Source: Streptomyces sp. CB02261 (GTDB taxonomy: Bacteria > Actinomycetota > Actinomycetes > Streptomycetales > Streptomycetaceae). From it: 64,000 nt of DNA. The notes below the pieces were generated by a model, which had not been told where the DNA came from, did not search any database, and saw only the letters and a list, made by a program, of their open reading frames with translations. Positions 15,755-24,997 of this stretch are shown piece by piece. The first letter of the stretch is position 1. Each line of letters starts with the position of its first letter. Position numbers and translations under genes: made by a program. The stretch spans positions 1 to 64,000 of the forward strand of contig NZ_LIVX01000009.1 in assembly GCF_001905665.1 (NCBI RefSeq). The letters run 5' to 3'.

Positions 15755-16945
15755 ATGGTTTCTGCGTACGCGGAACTGGAAGAGCGGATGCGCGACAGGC
15801 TGGGGGGCCGGGAGTGCCTCTACGTGCCGTCGTGCCGCTTCGGTCTCTATCTCGCGCTGCGCCACTGGTGCCGTCCCGGCGGCCGGGTGCTGATGTCCCC
15901 GGTCAACGACGACGTCATCCTCTTCGTCGTCCTCGCCGCCGGGCTGCGCCCCGTACAGGCGCCGCTCGACCCCCGGGACGGGTCGATCGACACGGCCGCG
16001 GTACCCGACTCCGTATGGCAGGACCTGTCCGCCGTACTGACCACCAACCTGTACGGGAACCCCGACCCCGCCCCCGAACTGCGCGCCCACTGCGACCGGT
16101 CGGGAATCCCGCTCATCGAGGACGCGGCCCACGCCATCGGCTCCTCCGTGGGCGGGCGACCGGTCGGCACGTACGGCGAGGCCTCCGTCTTCAGCCTCTC
16201 GAAGCACACCGCCGCCAAGGCCGGCGGCTTCCTCGCCCTCGCCGACCCGGCGCTGCGCGGGGAACTCGCCGCCGCCCGCGACGCCCTGCTCCACCCGACC
16301 CGCGCCACCGCCGAACTCGCCCACCTGACCCGGCCGTACGCCGAGGCCGCCCTGCGCGGGCTCCGTCTCACCCAGGCCGCGCGCGCGACCGTCCGGCTGC
16401 TCGGCCTGGAGGAGCGGGAGGAGATCCGGATGCCGCTCCGCGCCGACGAGTTGACGCGGGCCCTCCCGGCCGCGCCCGCGCTCGACCCCTTCCACTCCTG
16501 GGTCCGGGTCGACATGCACGACTACCGCCTCCGGCCCGGCCCCGGCAGGCTCCGCCGCATCGCCCGCAGGCTCGCCCGGCTCGACGGCGTCCTCGACGCC
16601 CACCGGGACGGCACCGCCCGACTCCTGGCCAGCGAGTACGGCACCCCCGGCAGCCCACCGGCGCAGCCGCTGTTCCGCGTACCGCTGCTCGTCGAGGACC
16701 GGGGCACCGCCGTCGCCGCCCTCGCCCGGCACCGGATCACCACCGGCTACGTCTACGACCCGCCCCTGGACCGGTACGCGGGCGAGGCGTTCACCGACCC
16801 CTCCCCCGCCCCGGAGCCGGCCGCCTGGTTCGCCCGGCACGCCCTGCCCGTGGACCCGCGCCGCGCCGACCAGGTCCTCGCCGTCCTGCGCGCCGCCCGC
16901 ATCCGCCCCGCCCACCTGTCGCCGGCCCCCGAGGGCGCCCGGTGA
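15755..16945 (+). CDS. DegT/DnrJ/EryC1-type PLP-dependent enzyme
   Basis: A 396-aa protein with the fold-type I sugar aminotransferase layout: LIEDAAHAIGSS (the Asp binds the PLP nitrogen) and SVFSLSKHTAAKAGGF, with the internal-aldimine Lys in SLSK. The first 40 residues (ECLYVPSCRFGLYLAL) match the usual N-terminal PLP-fold entry. Such enzymes aminate nucleotide-linked keto-sugars; the substrate is not predictable here. The ATG at 15755 follows a G-rich ribosome site. The stop overlaps the flippase start (GTGA), so sugar modification and export are coupled in the rightward arm of the polysaccharide locus. Confidence 0.8.
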   Translation: MVSAYAELEERMRDRLGGRECLYVPSCRFGLYLALRHWCRPGGRVLMSPVNDDVILFVVLAAGLRPVQAPLDPRDGSIDTAAVPDSVWQDLSAVLTTNLYGNPDPAPELRAHCDRSGIPLIEDAAHAIGSSVGGRPVGTYGEASVFSLSKHTAAKAGGFLALADPALRGELAAARDALLHPTRATAELAHLTRPYAEAALRGLRLTQAARATVRLLGLEEREEIRMPLRADELTRALPAAPALDPFHSWVRVDMHDYRLRPGPGRLRRIARRLARLDGVLDAHRDGTARLLASEYGTPGSPPAQPLFRVPLLVEDRGTAVAALARHRITTGYVYDPPLDRYAGEAFTDPSPAPEPAAWFARHALPVDPRRADQVLAVLRAARIRPAHLSPAPEGAR

Positions 16946-19173
16946 GCGAGACCGTACGGCTGCGGGGCGCGGACCGACCCGAGGCCGGTGGTGAGCCCTC
17001 GGGCACACCGCCGGAGCCTCCGGCCGGCCCGGCGGACGGCGTCGAGGCGAAGGGCGACCGCTCGGCCGAGGGCACGGGCTCCGGCGACGAAGGCTCCCTG
17101 TTCCGCAACGCCTACGCGCTGATGCTCTCCACCGGCGTCTCCGCCGCCCTCGGGCTCGGCTTCTGGCTGGTCGCGGCCCGCTACTACACCGAGGAGGCCG
17201 TCGGGCAGGGCTCCGCGGCCATCGCCGCCCAGCGGATGCTCGCCTCCCTCACCGCGACGACGCTCACCGGCGCCGTCGTCCGCTACGTGCCCCGGGCCGG
17301 CCGCGCCACCGGACCGCTCGTGGTGCGCCTGTACCTCGTCAGCACCGTGGTCGTCGCCGTCGCCTGCGGCGTCTTCCTGATCACCCTGGACTGGTGGGGC
17401 CCCTCGTACGCCCCGCTCGGCACCCTCTCCGCCGGCCTCTTCTTCACCGCGTCCAGCGTCGGCTGGGCCCTGCTCACCCTCCAGGACGGCGTCCTCACCG
17501 GGCTCAGACAGGCGATCTGGGTGCCCGTGGGCAACGCGGTCTTCACCGTCGGCAAGCTGGTCCTCCTGGTCCTCCTCGCCGCCACCGTGCCCGCCCTCGG
17601 CGTCTTCGTGTCCTGGTCGGCGGCGATAGCCCTGTCCGTGCTGCCGATCGGCTGGCTGGTCTTCCGGCGGCTCATCCCCCGGCAGGCCCGCGCCGACCGG
17701 GACCGCGAACCGCCCAGCCTCCGCGAGATCGGCCGCTTCATGGCCGGGGACTCCGTCGGCGCGTTCTTCAGCCTCATCATGATCAACCTGCTGCCGGTGA
17801 TGGTCGCCGTCCGCTTCGACGCCGCGCACAACGCGTTCTTCTACACGGCCTACACGCTCGGCGGCACGATGGAGTTCATGGCCATCAACATGGCCACCTC
17901 CCTCACCGCGCACGCCTCCCACAGCCCCGAGTCCCTCGCCGAAGGCGTCCGGGGCGCGCTGCGCCGCATGACGCTGCTGCTCGTCCCCGTCGTGCTCGTC
18001 CTCGTCGTCTTCGCACCGCTGATCCTCACCCCCTTCGGCGGCGACTACGCCGAGCAGGGCACGACCGTGCTCCGGCTGCTCGCCGCCGCCGCGCTCCCCC
18101 GGGTCGCCGTCGAGCTGTACATCGGCGTCCTGCGCGTCCAGGGCCGTACGGGCGTGCTCGCCGCCCTCCAGGGCGCCATGTGCGTCCTGGTCCTCGGCAG
18201 CGCGGCCCTCCTCCTGGGACCCTTCGGCATCGCGGGAGCCGGGTACGCCGTGCTGGGGGCGATGACCCTCATGGCCCTGGTGTCCGTACCGGGCCTGCGG
18301 GCCGCCCTCAAGGGCCACGTGCCGGCCGAGGAGCCGAAGCGGGCGGCGCGGGTGCGGGAGCGCGCGGAGGACGACTACGGCACGAGCTGGGCGCGCGAGA
18401 GCGCCTACCTGCGCGGCGCGCACGACTCCGTGACGCCGGCGTTCGGCATCCCGGTGTACGTACCGCCGCAGCGTGCGGAGGACGTGGGGGGCGGCGCTGG
18501 TGGGGCGGGGGCGCGCACGGACGAGGCGGTGGGACGCTCCGGGAGGCCTGCCCCCACGCCCCCGCCCGCGTCGGGGCACGCGCCCGCGCGGGACCGGCAG
18601 ACCGTGCGCCCGCCCCTGTCGGAGGCCTGGCGGTGGGCGCTCCTCGCGCTGGCCGCCGTCCTCTTCTGGCTTCCGCTCGCCCGCTCCGGCGCGCTCGACG
18701 TGGAGCGGCTCTCCGGGACCGGTCTGCTCACCGCGCTCCCGCCCGTGACGCTCCTCGCCGGGCTGCTGCTCGTCGCCCTCCAGGGGGCCGCCGTCGGACT
18801 CCGCGCGTTCCGGCCCTGGTTCGCCGGAACGGTCCTGCTCGCCACCTTCCTCGCCCTGCACACGGCGCCGCCCCTCCTCGGCCTGCGGCCGGCCGACGCG
18901 GGCGGGCCCGGTGCCACGCTCCTGGGCGAGGGGGTGGGCAGAGCCGTCGCCCCGATCGCGCTCCAGGCGCTGAGCCTGCTGCTCGTGGCGGTGCTGCTGC
19001 GCGTGGTCGGCGTGGGCGCGCGGGTCACGACGGGGGTGGTGTGGGTGCTGGTCTGGGCGGGCTGGGCGGGGCAGCAGGCCTTCGCCACCGCCCCGCTGCC
19101 GCTGTTCCTCGGCCTGGCCGGGGGCACGATGGCGGTGTGCGCCTTCCGGGGCCTGACGACGGGCAGGGGCTGA
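16942..19173 (+). CDS. Polysaccharide flippase fused to a GT-C-like membrane segment
   Basis: A 743-aa membrane protein. After a disordered acidic N-terminus (about 50 residues) come roughly 12 spans typical of the MATE/MVF polysaccharide exporter (Wzx-like) fold, up to about residue 460, including GRFMAGDSVGAFFSLIMINL and the CVLVLGSAALLLGPFGIAGAG-like C-terminal helices. A Pro/Gly-rich linker (about 510-560) leads to a second block of about five spans. The first part of that block resembles the start of the GT-C-like protein at 20705. Family members flip lipid-linked glycans. The GTG at 16942 is set by the GTGA overlap; the much longer open frame upstream is antiphase. Confidence 0.8.
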   Translation: MSETVRLRGADRPEAGGEPSGTPPEPPAGPADGVEAKGDRSAEGTGSGDEGSLFRNAYALMLSTGVSAALGLGFWLVAARYYTEEAVGQGSAAIAAQRMLASLTATTLTGAVVRYVPRAGRATGPLVVRLYLVSTVVVAVACGVFLITLDWWGPSYAPLGTLSAGLFFTASSVGWALLTLQDGVLTGLRQAIWVPVGNAVFTVGKLVLLVLLAATVPALGVFVSWSAAIALSVLPIGWLVFRRLIPRQARADRDREPPSLREIGRFMAGDSVGAFFSLIMINLLPVMVAVRFDAAHNAFFYTAYTLGGTMEFMAINMATSLTAHASHSPESLAEGVRGALRRMTLLLVPVVLVLVVFAPLILTPFGGDYAEQGTTVLRLLAAAALPRVAVELYIGVLRVQGRTGVLAALQGAMCVLVLGSAALLLGPFGIAGAGYAVLGAMTLMALVSVPGLRAALKGHVPAEEPKRAARVRERAEDDYGTSWARESAYLRGAHDSVTPAFGIPVYVPPQRAEDVGGGAGGAGARTDEAVGRSGRPAPTPPPASGHAPARDRQTVRPPLSEAWRWALLALAAVLFWLPLARSGALDVERLSGTGLLTALPPVTLLAGLLLVALQGAAVGLRAFRPWFAGTVLLATFLALHTAPPLLGLRPADAGGPGATLLGEGVGRAVAPIALQALSLLLVAVLLRVVGVGARVTTGVVWVLVWAGWAGQQAFATAPLPLFLGLAGGTMAVCAFRGLTTGRG

Positions 19174-19177
19174 GCCG

Positions 19178-19214
19178 GAGACGGCGGGCCCCTGCGGGCG
19201 GGGGCCGTCGTCTC
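19178..19214. terminator. Hairpin between convergent flippase and GH26-like genes
   Basis: Arms GAGACGGCGGGCCCC and GGGGCCGTCGTCTC pair imperfectly just after both stops, giving a probable bidirectional terminator. Confidence 0.6.
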
Positions 19215-20280
19215 AGCCCTTCGGTACGTCCTGCCGGAAGTACGGGTCCTGGCCGGCGATCCGGTAGCCCTCCAGACCCGGACCGGAGTCGACCGTCAGG
19301 TCACAGCCGGGCCCGGGGACGGCGCGGTTCCAGTGCACGTACGCCTTCACCTCCGGCAGCGTCGGAGCGACCTCGGGGATGGCGGTGTACCAGTCGCGCT
19401 GCCGCTCGGGCCGCTTCGGGTCGGGGGCGGTGGAGAACTCGGAGAGCATGACGGGCTTGTCGGCGGAGATGTTCTTCCGCAGCCATTCGTAGCTGGGCCG
19501 CTGACTCCGGTCGAAGTCCAGCCAGTTCGTCGAGCCGTGGCAGAGGTAGTAGTTGTACTGGTCCATGCCGATCCAGTCGACGTAGTCGTCGCCGGGGTAG
19601 AGGCGTTTCATCGTCGCCGCGCTCCCCAGGTAGCCGGAGACCGTCCAGACCCAGACGACGTTGTCGGCGCCGAGTTCCCGGAACCGGTCGTGGATGTGGC
19701 GGTAGGCGGCGACGTACTCGGCGGGGGTGCCGGCCCCCTCCTTGATCCGGGCGTCGGCTTCCTGGTCGAAGGAGAGGAAGACCCGCTTGCCGTAGTCCTT
19801 GATGCGGCGGATCTGCGGGTCGAGGATCTCGGTGTCGTACTGCCCGGACGCGATGTTCTTCCAGCCGAGCTGCGTCTCGGTGTAACCCGCGTGGTGCGGT
19901 TCCTTCCACACCGTGGACTCCCAGGCGAGCATCAGCATCCGGTCGCGGCCGAGAGCACGCTCGTCTGGAGTGAGGAGGGTTCCGTCGAGCTCGTTGCCCG
20001 ACATGTCGTGGTACGTGTAGACGAGGTCGAGACGACGGCCGATCTTCCTCTCGAAGGCGAGCACCGGCCGGGTCAGCGAACTGTCTTCGTCGTACGGGAT
20101 GTAGGCGCCCCACCAGGCCCCGCAGGGGGCGACGAGCCGGGCGTCGGCGGCGCACCGGTCGTCGCCGCTCTCGGCGACGGTCGCATACACCCCTATGCCG
20201 GCGGTCAACGCGCCGACGGCGGCGAGCGCCACCGCGAGCCGTCCGGCCGGGCTGCCGCCCCTGGTGTGCCGACCGGTCAT
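19213..20280 (-). CDS. Secreted glycoside hydrolase, GH26-like
   Basis: A 355-aa protein with an N-terminal signal or anchor segment (RLAVALAAVGALTAGIGVYA) and a TIM-barrel hydrolase domain resembling GH26 beta-mannanases. The candidate acid/base Glu is in FLSFDQEAD (about residue 170), and the candidate nucleophile Glu in PVMLSEFST (about residue 280). An aromatic-rich segment (DWIGMDQYNYYLCHGSTNW) lies between. It would cut a beta-linked glycan outside the membrane, either the exopolysaccharide made by this locus or a competing polymer. The ATGA overlap couples it to the upstream small membrane protein; last gene of the leftward operon. Confidence 0.75.
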   Translation of the reverse strand: MTGRHTRGGSPAGRLAVALAAVGALTAGIGVYATVAESGDDRCAADARLVAPCGAWWGAYIPYDEDSSLTRPVLAFERKIGRRLDLVYTYHDMSGNELDGTLLTPDERALGRDRMLMLAWESTVWKEPHHAGYTETQLGWKNIASGQYDTEILDPQIRRIKDYGKRVFLSFDQEADARIKEGAGTPAEYVAAYRHIHDRFRELGADNVVWVWTVSGYLGSAATMKRLYPGDDYVDWIGMDQYNYYLCHGSTNWLDFDRSQRPSYEWLRKNISADKPVMLSEFSTAPDPKRPERQRDWYTAIPEVAPTLPEVKAYVHWNRAVPGPGCDLTVDSGPGLEGYRIAGQDPYFRQDVPKG

Positions 20281-20708
20281 CGGCCCCCACCGTGCCCTCG
20301 TTTGCGGAACCTGCGGAACCGGAAGGAGCCGGAGCCCTCGGGTTCGACCGCGCCGCGGGTGGCGGCCGGCAGGGGCAGACCCGGAAGCAGGGCGACGACG
20401 GTGGAGAACGCGGCGAGCGGGACGAGGAACGCGGTCACGGAGAACCCTTCGACCAGGAAGAGGACGGTGGCGGTGAGCGTGGCGAGGGAGAGGCTGAGCG
20501 GCGCGGCCAGCGCGAACGCCTCCAGACGGGCGCCGGGGCGCAGTCCGCTCGGCTGCGGGTGGAGCAGCGCGAGCCCGGGTCCCAGACAGACGAAGAGCAG
20601 CACGGGCAGCCAGCGCAACGGCGAGCCGCCGGGCAGCAGGGTCGCCGCGTACGCCACCCATCCTGAGACGGCGACGGCTCCTCTGATCCGGTTCTGGGTC
20701 ATCTTCAC
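20277..20708 (-). CDS. Small hypothetical membrane protein
   Basis: A 143-aa protein with about four hydrophobic segments (for example AVAVSGWVAYAATLLPGG, WLPVLLFVCLGPGLALL, LSLSLATLTATVLFLV and FLVPLAAFSTVVALLPG), ending in a basic tail. No family was recognised; a similar membrane module is often found beside GT-C glycosyltransferases. The GTG at 20708 is chosen because it overlaps the upstream stop (GTGA); the ATG at 20702 is the alternative. It probably assists the large membrane protein encoded immediately upstream. Confidence 0.65.
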   Translation of the reverse strand: MKMTQNRIRGAVAVSGWVAYAATLLPGGSPLRWLPVLLFVCLGPGLALLHPQPSGLRPGARLEAFALAAPLSLSLATLTATVLFLVEGFSVTAFLVPLAAFSTVVALLPGLPLPAATRGAVEPEGSGSFRFRRFRKRGHGGGR

Positions 20709-22750
20709 GGTGTACCGCCCGAGGTGGCCGGGGTCGCTGTGGACGCCGGGGTGTAGGCGAGGACGACCCCGTACGGGGTCTCCTCGACGGTCTTGAAGAG
20801 CGGGGACGCCTTCAGACGGGTACGCAGGGTCTCGAAGCCCCCCGACGGCAACAGGCCCTCGCCCGCCGTGTAGATGTCCTGGGTCCGGGTGAGGACGACG
20901 TGGGCCGTGGTGCCGGGCGGGATCCCGTCGGCGAGGTAGCGCGCCGGGTCGGCGAGCATCTTCTCGTTCTCGGGCAGCTCCTGCTCGGCGAAGAACCAGT
21001 GCTCGACCTGGTCGTAGCGGTGCAGAGCCTGCGGGAAGGAACCCGCAGTGGCGAGGAGCAGCCCGCCCTCGGGCAGCCGGTCGATGGCGCGGGTGACCAG
21101 CTCCGTCTCGGCGGGCGGGGTGTAGTACATCGTCTCCTTGCCGTAGTACGAGGGCAGGAAGCCGGCTGTCAGGGCGACGAGGACGACGGGCAGGGCGACG
21201 GCCGCGATGCGACGCCGGACGAGAGCGCCTCGGCTCCGGGGGGCGCCGGCGGCGGGGACCAGTGCCGCCGCGGCGAAGAACGCGGCGCCCGGCAGCCCGA
21301 ACAGATAGACCCGGAACAGCATTTCGCCGCCGTAGTCGTTCACGGCGAAGAGCGGGACGGGGGCGATCGAGACAAGCAACAGCGGCAGCGCGCTGTGCGT
21401 CAGCCGGCGACGGCCGAGCACGGCGATTCCGGCGAGCACGACGACGGCGAGGGCCATGGCGATGTTCGCCTGGCCGGCCAGCTCGGGTCCGGGACCGGTG
21501 AGCTGCCCGGCGTATCCGGCACGGGAGTTCTCGGTGAGCCGGCCGATCGATTCGCGGAGCGTGCCCAGCATCTCCAGGAACAGCGGCCGGCCCATGGTGA
21601 GATTCCACGTCAGCATCAGTAGTCCGGCGACGACGAGGAGGCCGTAGTTGCGGTAGCGGCGGGTGAGCGCGAGCACGAACAGCGCGGCGCACAGCATGAC
21701 CGGCGTGAGCTGGTGGACGGCGTTGATCGCGAAGATCAGCGGGGAGATGATCGCCACGCACACCGCGCGCTGCCGCACGCCCGTGGGCGGCGGCACGGCG
21801 GTCGCGGCCGGGTCGAGATACGCCCGGTCACGCAGTCGGCCGGCCGACCCGGGCCGGACGAAGTGCCGCATCACGACGGCGAGTACGGTCAGGTGCAGGA
21901 TGTACGCGAGGCCCTGCGGCGCCAGGTAGTCCTGGCCGACCCAGTTGGCGAGTTGGAAGATCCAGACGGCGGTCCACACCAACCGCCAGTCCTCGGCGAA
22001 GGTGCGGTAGATGAGCACGAGCAGGGGCAGGGCGATCAGACCGAGGACGATCGGCGCCCAGTTGAGGTAGACGGCGGTGCTCTCGACGCCGAAGGCACGG
22101 ACCAGCGCCGCGTTCAGGGTGAAGAACCCCGGCCACTGCTCGTAGGCGGACATGTTCCCGGACAGGCCGGCGTTCGGCCGCAGCTCACCGGCGCCGAGGA
22201 TGACGTTGACGACGGCGTCGTGCTTGGAGGCCCAGGGGTAGCGCACGGAGTCGTACAGGACGGCCGGGGGCGCCTTCAGCGCGACGAGCAGGGCGACGCA
22301 GTAGGCGAGCGGCCAGGCGCGCGAGGTCCCGGCGCGCCTCAGCGTCAGCAGGAACCCGGCGGTGAGCACGAGCAGGGAGGCGTGGAAGGTGACGGGCAGC
22401 CGGTCCAGGAGCCCGTAGTCGCCCATGGTGCGGAAGTCGATCTCCGGCAGTGCGGAGACCCACAGGCCGAGGCCGAGCACGAGAAGGGCGACAGGCAGCC
22501 AGACGAGGTCTGCCAGTGCGGGACGCCCCGGGAGCGTTCCCCGACGGTCGCCGACGGGCGCGGGCACGCCGCTCCGAGGCGAAGTACCGCGCTTTGGTGA
22601 CACGTTGCCCTGGGGCGGCACGAGGGTCTCCGGCGGCTCACTGCTGCCGGACGTCCGGCTGCTCTCCGAGAGCACACCGCTCTCGGACGTCCCGTTGCTC
22701 TCCGGTGGCACATCACTCTCCGGCTTCGGTGTGAACAGGTTCTTCGTCAC
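20705..22750 (-). CDS. GT-C-like multi-span membrane glycosyltransferase
   Basis: A 681-aa protein: a disordered Ser/Glu/Pro-rich N-terminal tail of about 75 residues, then about 12 spans, and a C-terminal extracytoplasmic domain of about 130 residues starting near YYGKETMYYTP. The first extracytoplasmic loop carries acidic residues (ALPEIDFRTMGDYGLL) in the position expected for a GT-C catalytic Asp. YPWASKHDAVVNVIL and LNWAPIVLGLIALPLL follow. It probably uses a polyprenyl-phosphate sugar or polymerises lipid-linked repeats. The exact reaction is unknown. GTG start in a GTGA overlap with the deacetylase stop. Confidence 0.7.
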   Translation of the reverse strand: MTKNLFTPKPESDVPPESNGTSESGVLSESSRTSGSSEPPETLVPPQGNVSPKRGTSPRSGVPAPVGDRRGTLPGRPALADLVWLPVALLVLGLGLWVSALPEIDFRTMGDYGLLDRLPVTFHASLLVLTAGFLLTLRRAGTSRAWPLAYCVALLVALKAPPAVLYDSVRYPWASKHDAVVNVILGAGELRPNAGLSGNMSAYEQWPGFFTLNAALVRAFGVESTAVYLNWAPIVLGLIALPLLVLIYRTFAEDWRLVWTAVWIFQLANWVGQDYLAPQGLAYILHLTVLAVVMRHFVRPGSAGRLRDRAYLDPAATAVPPPTGVRQRAVCVAIISPLIFAINAVHQLTPVMLCAALFVLALTRRYRNYGLLVVAGLLMLTWNLTMGRPLFLEMLGTLRESIGRLTENSRAGYAGQLTGPGPELAGQANIAMALAVVVLAGIAVLGRRRLTHSALPLLLVSIAPVPLFAVNDYGGEMLFRVYLFGLPGAAFFAAAALVPAAGAPRSRGALVRRRIAAVALPVVLVALTAGFLPSYYGKETMYYTPPAETELVTRAIDRLPEGGLLLATAGSFPQALHRYDQVEHWFFAEQELPENEKMLADPARYLADGIPPGTTAHVVLTRTQDIYTAGEGLLPSGGFETLRTRLKASPLFKTVEETPYGVVLAYTPASTATPATSGGTP

Positions 22751-23556
22751 CCCGCGAACTCCGCTCCGCGCACCAGCGCGCGCGTCCGGCGGTACATCCG
22801 CCACCCGACCGTCGCCGGCGAGTCCGGGTACGGCGCGGTCTTCTCGCCCCGGCCCTCCATCCACCGCTCCACGTCGGCCGCGGTGTGGGTGCGGCGCACG
22901 ATGAGCCGGGCGATGCGGTAGAGCTCGTCGCGGCGGGAGCTCAGCGCGTGCCGGACGGCGACGGCCGAGGTGTAGCCGGCGGCCGCGGCGGCGCGGCGGA
23001 CGGCGGGGCTGTTGTAGCCGTGGGGGTAGGCGAGGTGCCGTACCTCGTGGCCGAGGGTGTCCTCGAGGACCGCCTTCGACTCCCGCAGTTCGCGCCGGAG
23101 GGCCCCCGGGGCCAGGGTGTCGAGCTGGGCGTGGGTGGCCGTGTGGCCGCCGACCTCCATCCCGTACTCCTCCAGGCGCGGGGCCTGCGCCAGGGTCATC
23201 ATCGGCGCGGGCGGAAGCAGGCACGGCCGGCCCCGGGTGATGGCCCCGGTGGTGAGGTACGCGGTGGACGGCAGGCCCCGGGAGGCGAGTGCCTCGGCGG
23301 TCGGCCCCACCAGATCGGCGAAGCCGTCGTCGAAGGTGATGACGACGGGCCGGTCCGGCAGCGCGGCACCGGAGGCGAGGTGCGCGGCCAGGGTGCCGAC
23401 GGTGACCGGGGTACGGCCGCTGGCGACGATCGCGTCGAGCTGGGAGGCGAACTCCCCCGGGGCGACCGTGAACTCGGCGATCCAGTCCGGCGGGTCGTCC
23501 ATCACGGCGTGGTAGAGCAGGACGGGTATCCGGGTGTGGAGCGGGACGTTCGTCAT
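22747..23556 (-). CDS. Polysaccharide deacetylase (NodB/CE4 family)
   Basis: A 269-aa enzyme with the CE4 motifs: TFDDGFADL (motif 1, catalytic base and metal Asp), GGHTATHAQLD (motif 2, the metal-binding H-x-x-x-H), and LAYPHGYN (motif 3). It would remove N- or O-acetyl groups from a glycan or its lipid-linked precursor. No signal peptide is visible, so a cytoplasmic or membrane-peripheral site is likely. The ATGA overlap at 23556 couples it to the upstream glycosyltransferase, and its stop overlaps the GT-C-like gene. Confidence 0.88.
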   Translation of the reverse strand: MTNVPLHTRIPVLLYHAVMDDPPDWIAEFTVAPGEFASQLDAIVASGRTPVTVGTLAAHLASGAALPDRPVVITFDDGFADLVGPTAEALASRGLPSTAYLTTGAITRGRPCLLPPAPMMTLAQAPRLEEYGMEVGGHTATHAQLDTLAPGALRRELRESKAVLEDTLGHEVRHLAYPHGYNSPAVRRAAAAAGYTSAVAVRHALSSRRDELYRIARLIVRRTHTAADVERWMEGRGEKTAPYPDSPATVGWRMYRRTRALVRGAEFAG

Positions 23557-24875
23557 CGGCCCGCCCCCTTCAGCTGAGCGGCCTGCGCACGGGCCTTGGC
23601 GTATCCGATCGGGCCGTAGAGCATGCCGCGTCGCTCCAGTCGGGAGAGGCTGCGAGGCCAGGGGTGGTGGTGGGTGCCGTGCTCGCCGGGGACGCCGCCC
23701 TCGGGGGTCTCCCCGCGCCGGGCGGTCATCGCGCGCGCGTGGGCGAGGCCGCGCGGCAGCCGGGTGAGCAGCGCGGGCAGCAGCCGGGGGTGGCGTACCA
23801 GGGTCGCGGTGAGATAGGCGGTGAGGCCGGCGCCGTAGCCGTACGCCTGGTTCCGCAGGTCCTGCCAGGTGTCGCGGTGGTGGTGCCAGACGAGGGCCTC
23901 GGCGGTGTACCGGAGCCGGAAGCCGGCGGAGAGGACGGCGACGAAGGCGTACAGGTCGTCGCCGCCCCTGGCCGCCGTCCCGGTGCCCGTCGCCGGGTCG
24001 AAACCGCCGGCCTGCCGGAGGGCTGCCGCCCGGAACGCCATGTTGGCGCCGGAGCCGAAACTGCCCGCGGTGAACGGGAAGAGCGGTTCGTCGGCGGGCG
24101 GTTCCGCCGGGTCGTACAGCCGGGGCTCGAAGCCCTTGGCGAACCCTCCGTGCGATTCGAGGAGGATCTGGGCGGGGGTGGCGAGCCGGGCCGGCAGGAT
24201 CAGGCCGGTGACGCAGCCGAGCCCGGGATCGGCGGCGAACGGCTGGGTGAGCGCGGTCAGCCAGTGCGGGTCGGCGATCACGTCGTCGTCGGTGAAGGCG
24301 AGGACCTCGCCCTCGGCGGCGGCGGCACCGGCGTTGTGGGCGACGGCGAGCCCCGGGGTGTCCTCCCGGACGTACCGGACGCGGTCGGCGTACTTCCGGG
24401 TGACCAGGTCGTGGGTGTCCGTGGTCCGGGGCGCGTTGTCGACGACGACGATCTCGACGTCCGGGTGGTCCTGGACGAGGAGCGAGTCGAGGGCGCGGGC
24501 GAGCTGCTCGGGGCGCTCGCGGGTGGCGACGACGACGGAGGTACGGGGCGGGGTGAGCCCCTCGCGGGCCCGGGCCGGGAGGTCCGTTCGGCCGATCGGC
24601 CACGCGGCGGCGAGGCGTTCGGCGTCGGTGCGCGGCCCGGTCTCCGCGAGCCGCGCGCGGGCGAGCGCGCCGAGCACCTCGGCGGGGTCATCGCCGTCCG
24701 CCACGGTGCCGAGGACGGTGGCGGCGGGCCGCCCCTCGACCCGGACGAGGGCGTAGACGGCGCCCGCCCGGAGGGCCGGCCCGCCGGGCACGGGCCGGAG
24801 GGAGAGGACGGGCCCGTCCGGCCCGGCGAGATCGAGCTCGACGACGGAGATCGGACGGGGCGGTGGGCTGCTCAA
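23553..24875 (-). CDS. Family 2 glycosyltransferase
   Basis: A 440-aa enzyme. An N-terminal extension of about 110 residues precedes a GT-A domain: TSVVVATRERPEQLARALDS, the nucleotide-binding VVVDNAP, the metal-binding DDD in VLAFTDDDVIADP, and later GGDDLYAFVAVLSAGFRLRY. It transfers a sugar from a nucleotide donor, probably to a lipid-linked intermediate on the cytoplasmic face. The only plausible start is TTG at 24875, with GGGGGA nearby, which is rare. The upstream 318 bp is a G-rich repeat region, so this may be a weakly expressed or internal cistron. Confidence 0.85.
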   Translation of the reverse strand: MSSPPPRPISVVELDLAGPDGPVLSLRPVPGGPALRAGAVYALVRVEGRPAATVLGTVADGDDPAEVLGALARARLAETGPRTDAERLAAAWPIGRTDLPARAREGLTPPRTSVVVATRERPEQLARALDSLLVQDHPDVEIVVVDNAPRTTDTHDLVTRKYADRVRYVREDTPGLAVAHNAGAAAAEGEVLAFTDDDVIADPHWLTALTQPFAADPGLGCVTGLILPARLATPAQILLESHGGFAKGFEPRLYDPAEPPADEPLFPFTAGSFGSGANMAFRAAALRQAGGFDPATGTGTAARGGDDLYAFVAVLSAGFRLRYTAEALVWHHHRDTWQDLRNQAYGYGAGLTAYLTATLVRHPRLLPALLTRLPRGLAHARAMTARRGETPEGGVPGEHGTHHHPWPRSLSRLERRGMLYGPIGYAKARAQAAQLKGAGR

Positions 24876-24930
24876 CGGGGATCCCCCAGGGAGGTACGGC
24901 GGTGGGGTGGGAGGGCGGGCGGGCGGGGTA

Positions 24931-24982
24931 CGACGGCGGGGTCTGGCGGTGGGGGGCGACGGCGGGGTCTGGCGGTGGGGGG
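24931..24982. repeat. Perfect 26-bp tandem duplication, G-rich
   Basis: The 26-bp unit beginning CGACGGCGGGGTCTGGCGGT occurs twice head to tail (24931-24956 and 24957-24982). The region 24898-25060 is built of short G-runs on the plus strand and has no supported gene. Confidence 0.85.
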
Positions 24983-24997
24983 CGGCGGCGGGCGTCT

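Noticed and set aside
15814..16941. Extension of the flippase frame upstream to 15814
   Set aside because: This part overlaps the DegT-type gene in another frame and is Arg/Pro-rich nonsense. The GTGA overlap at 16942 gives the real start.
19881..19885. Possible TTA codons in minus-strand genes (also 32671-32673 and 57572-57574)
   Set aside because: Each TAA trinucleotide was checked against the reading frame and falls out of frame, so no bldA-dependent codon is present there.
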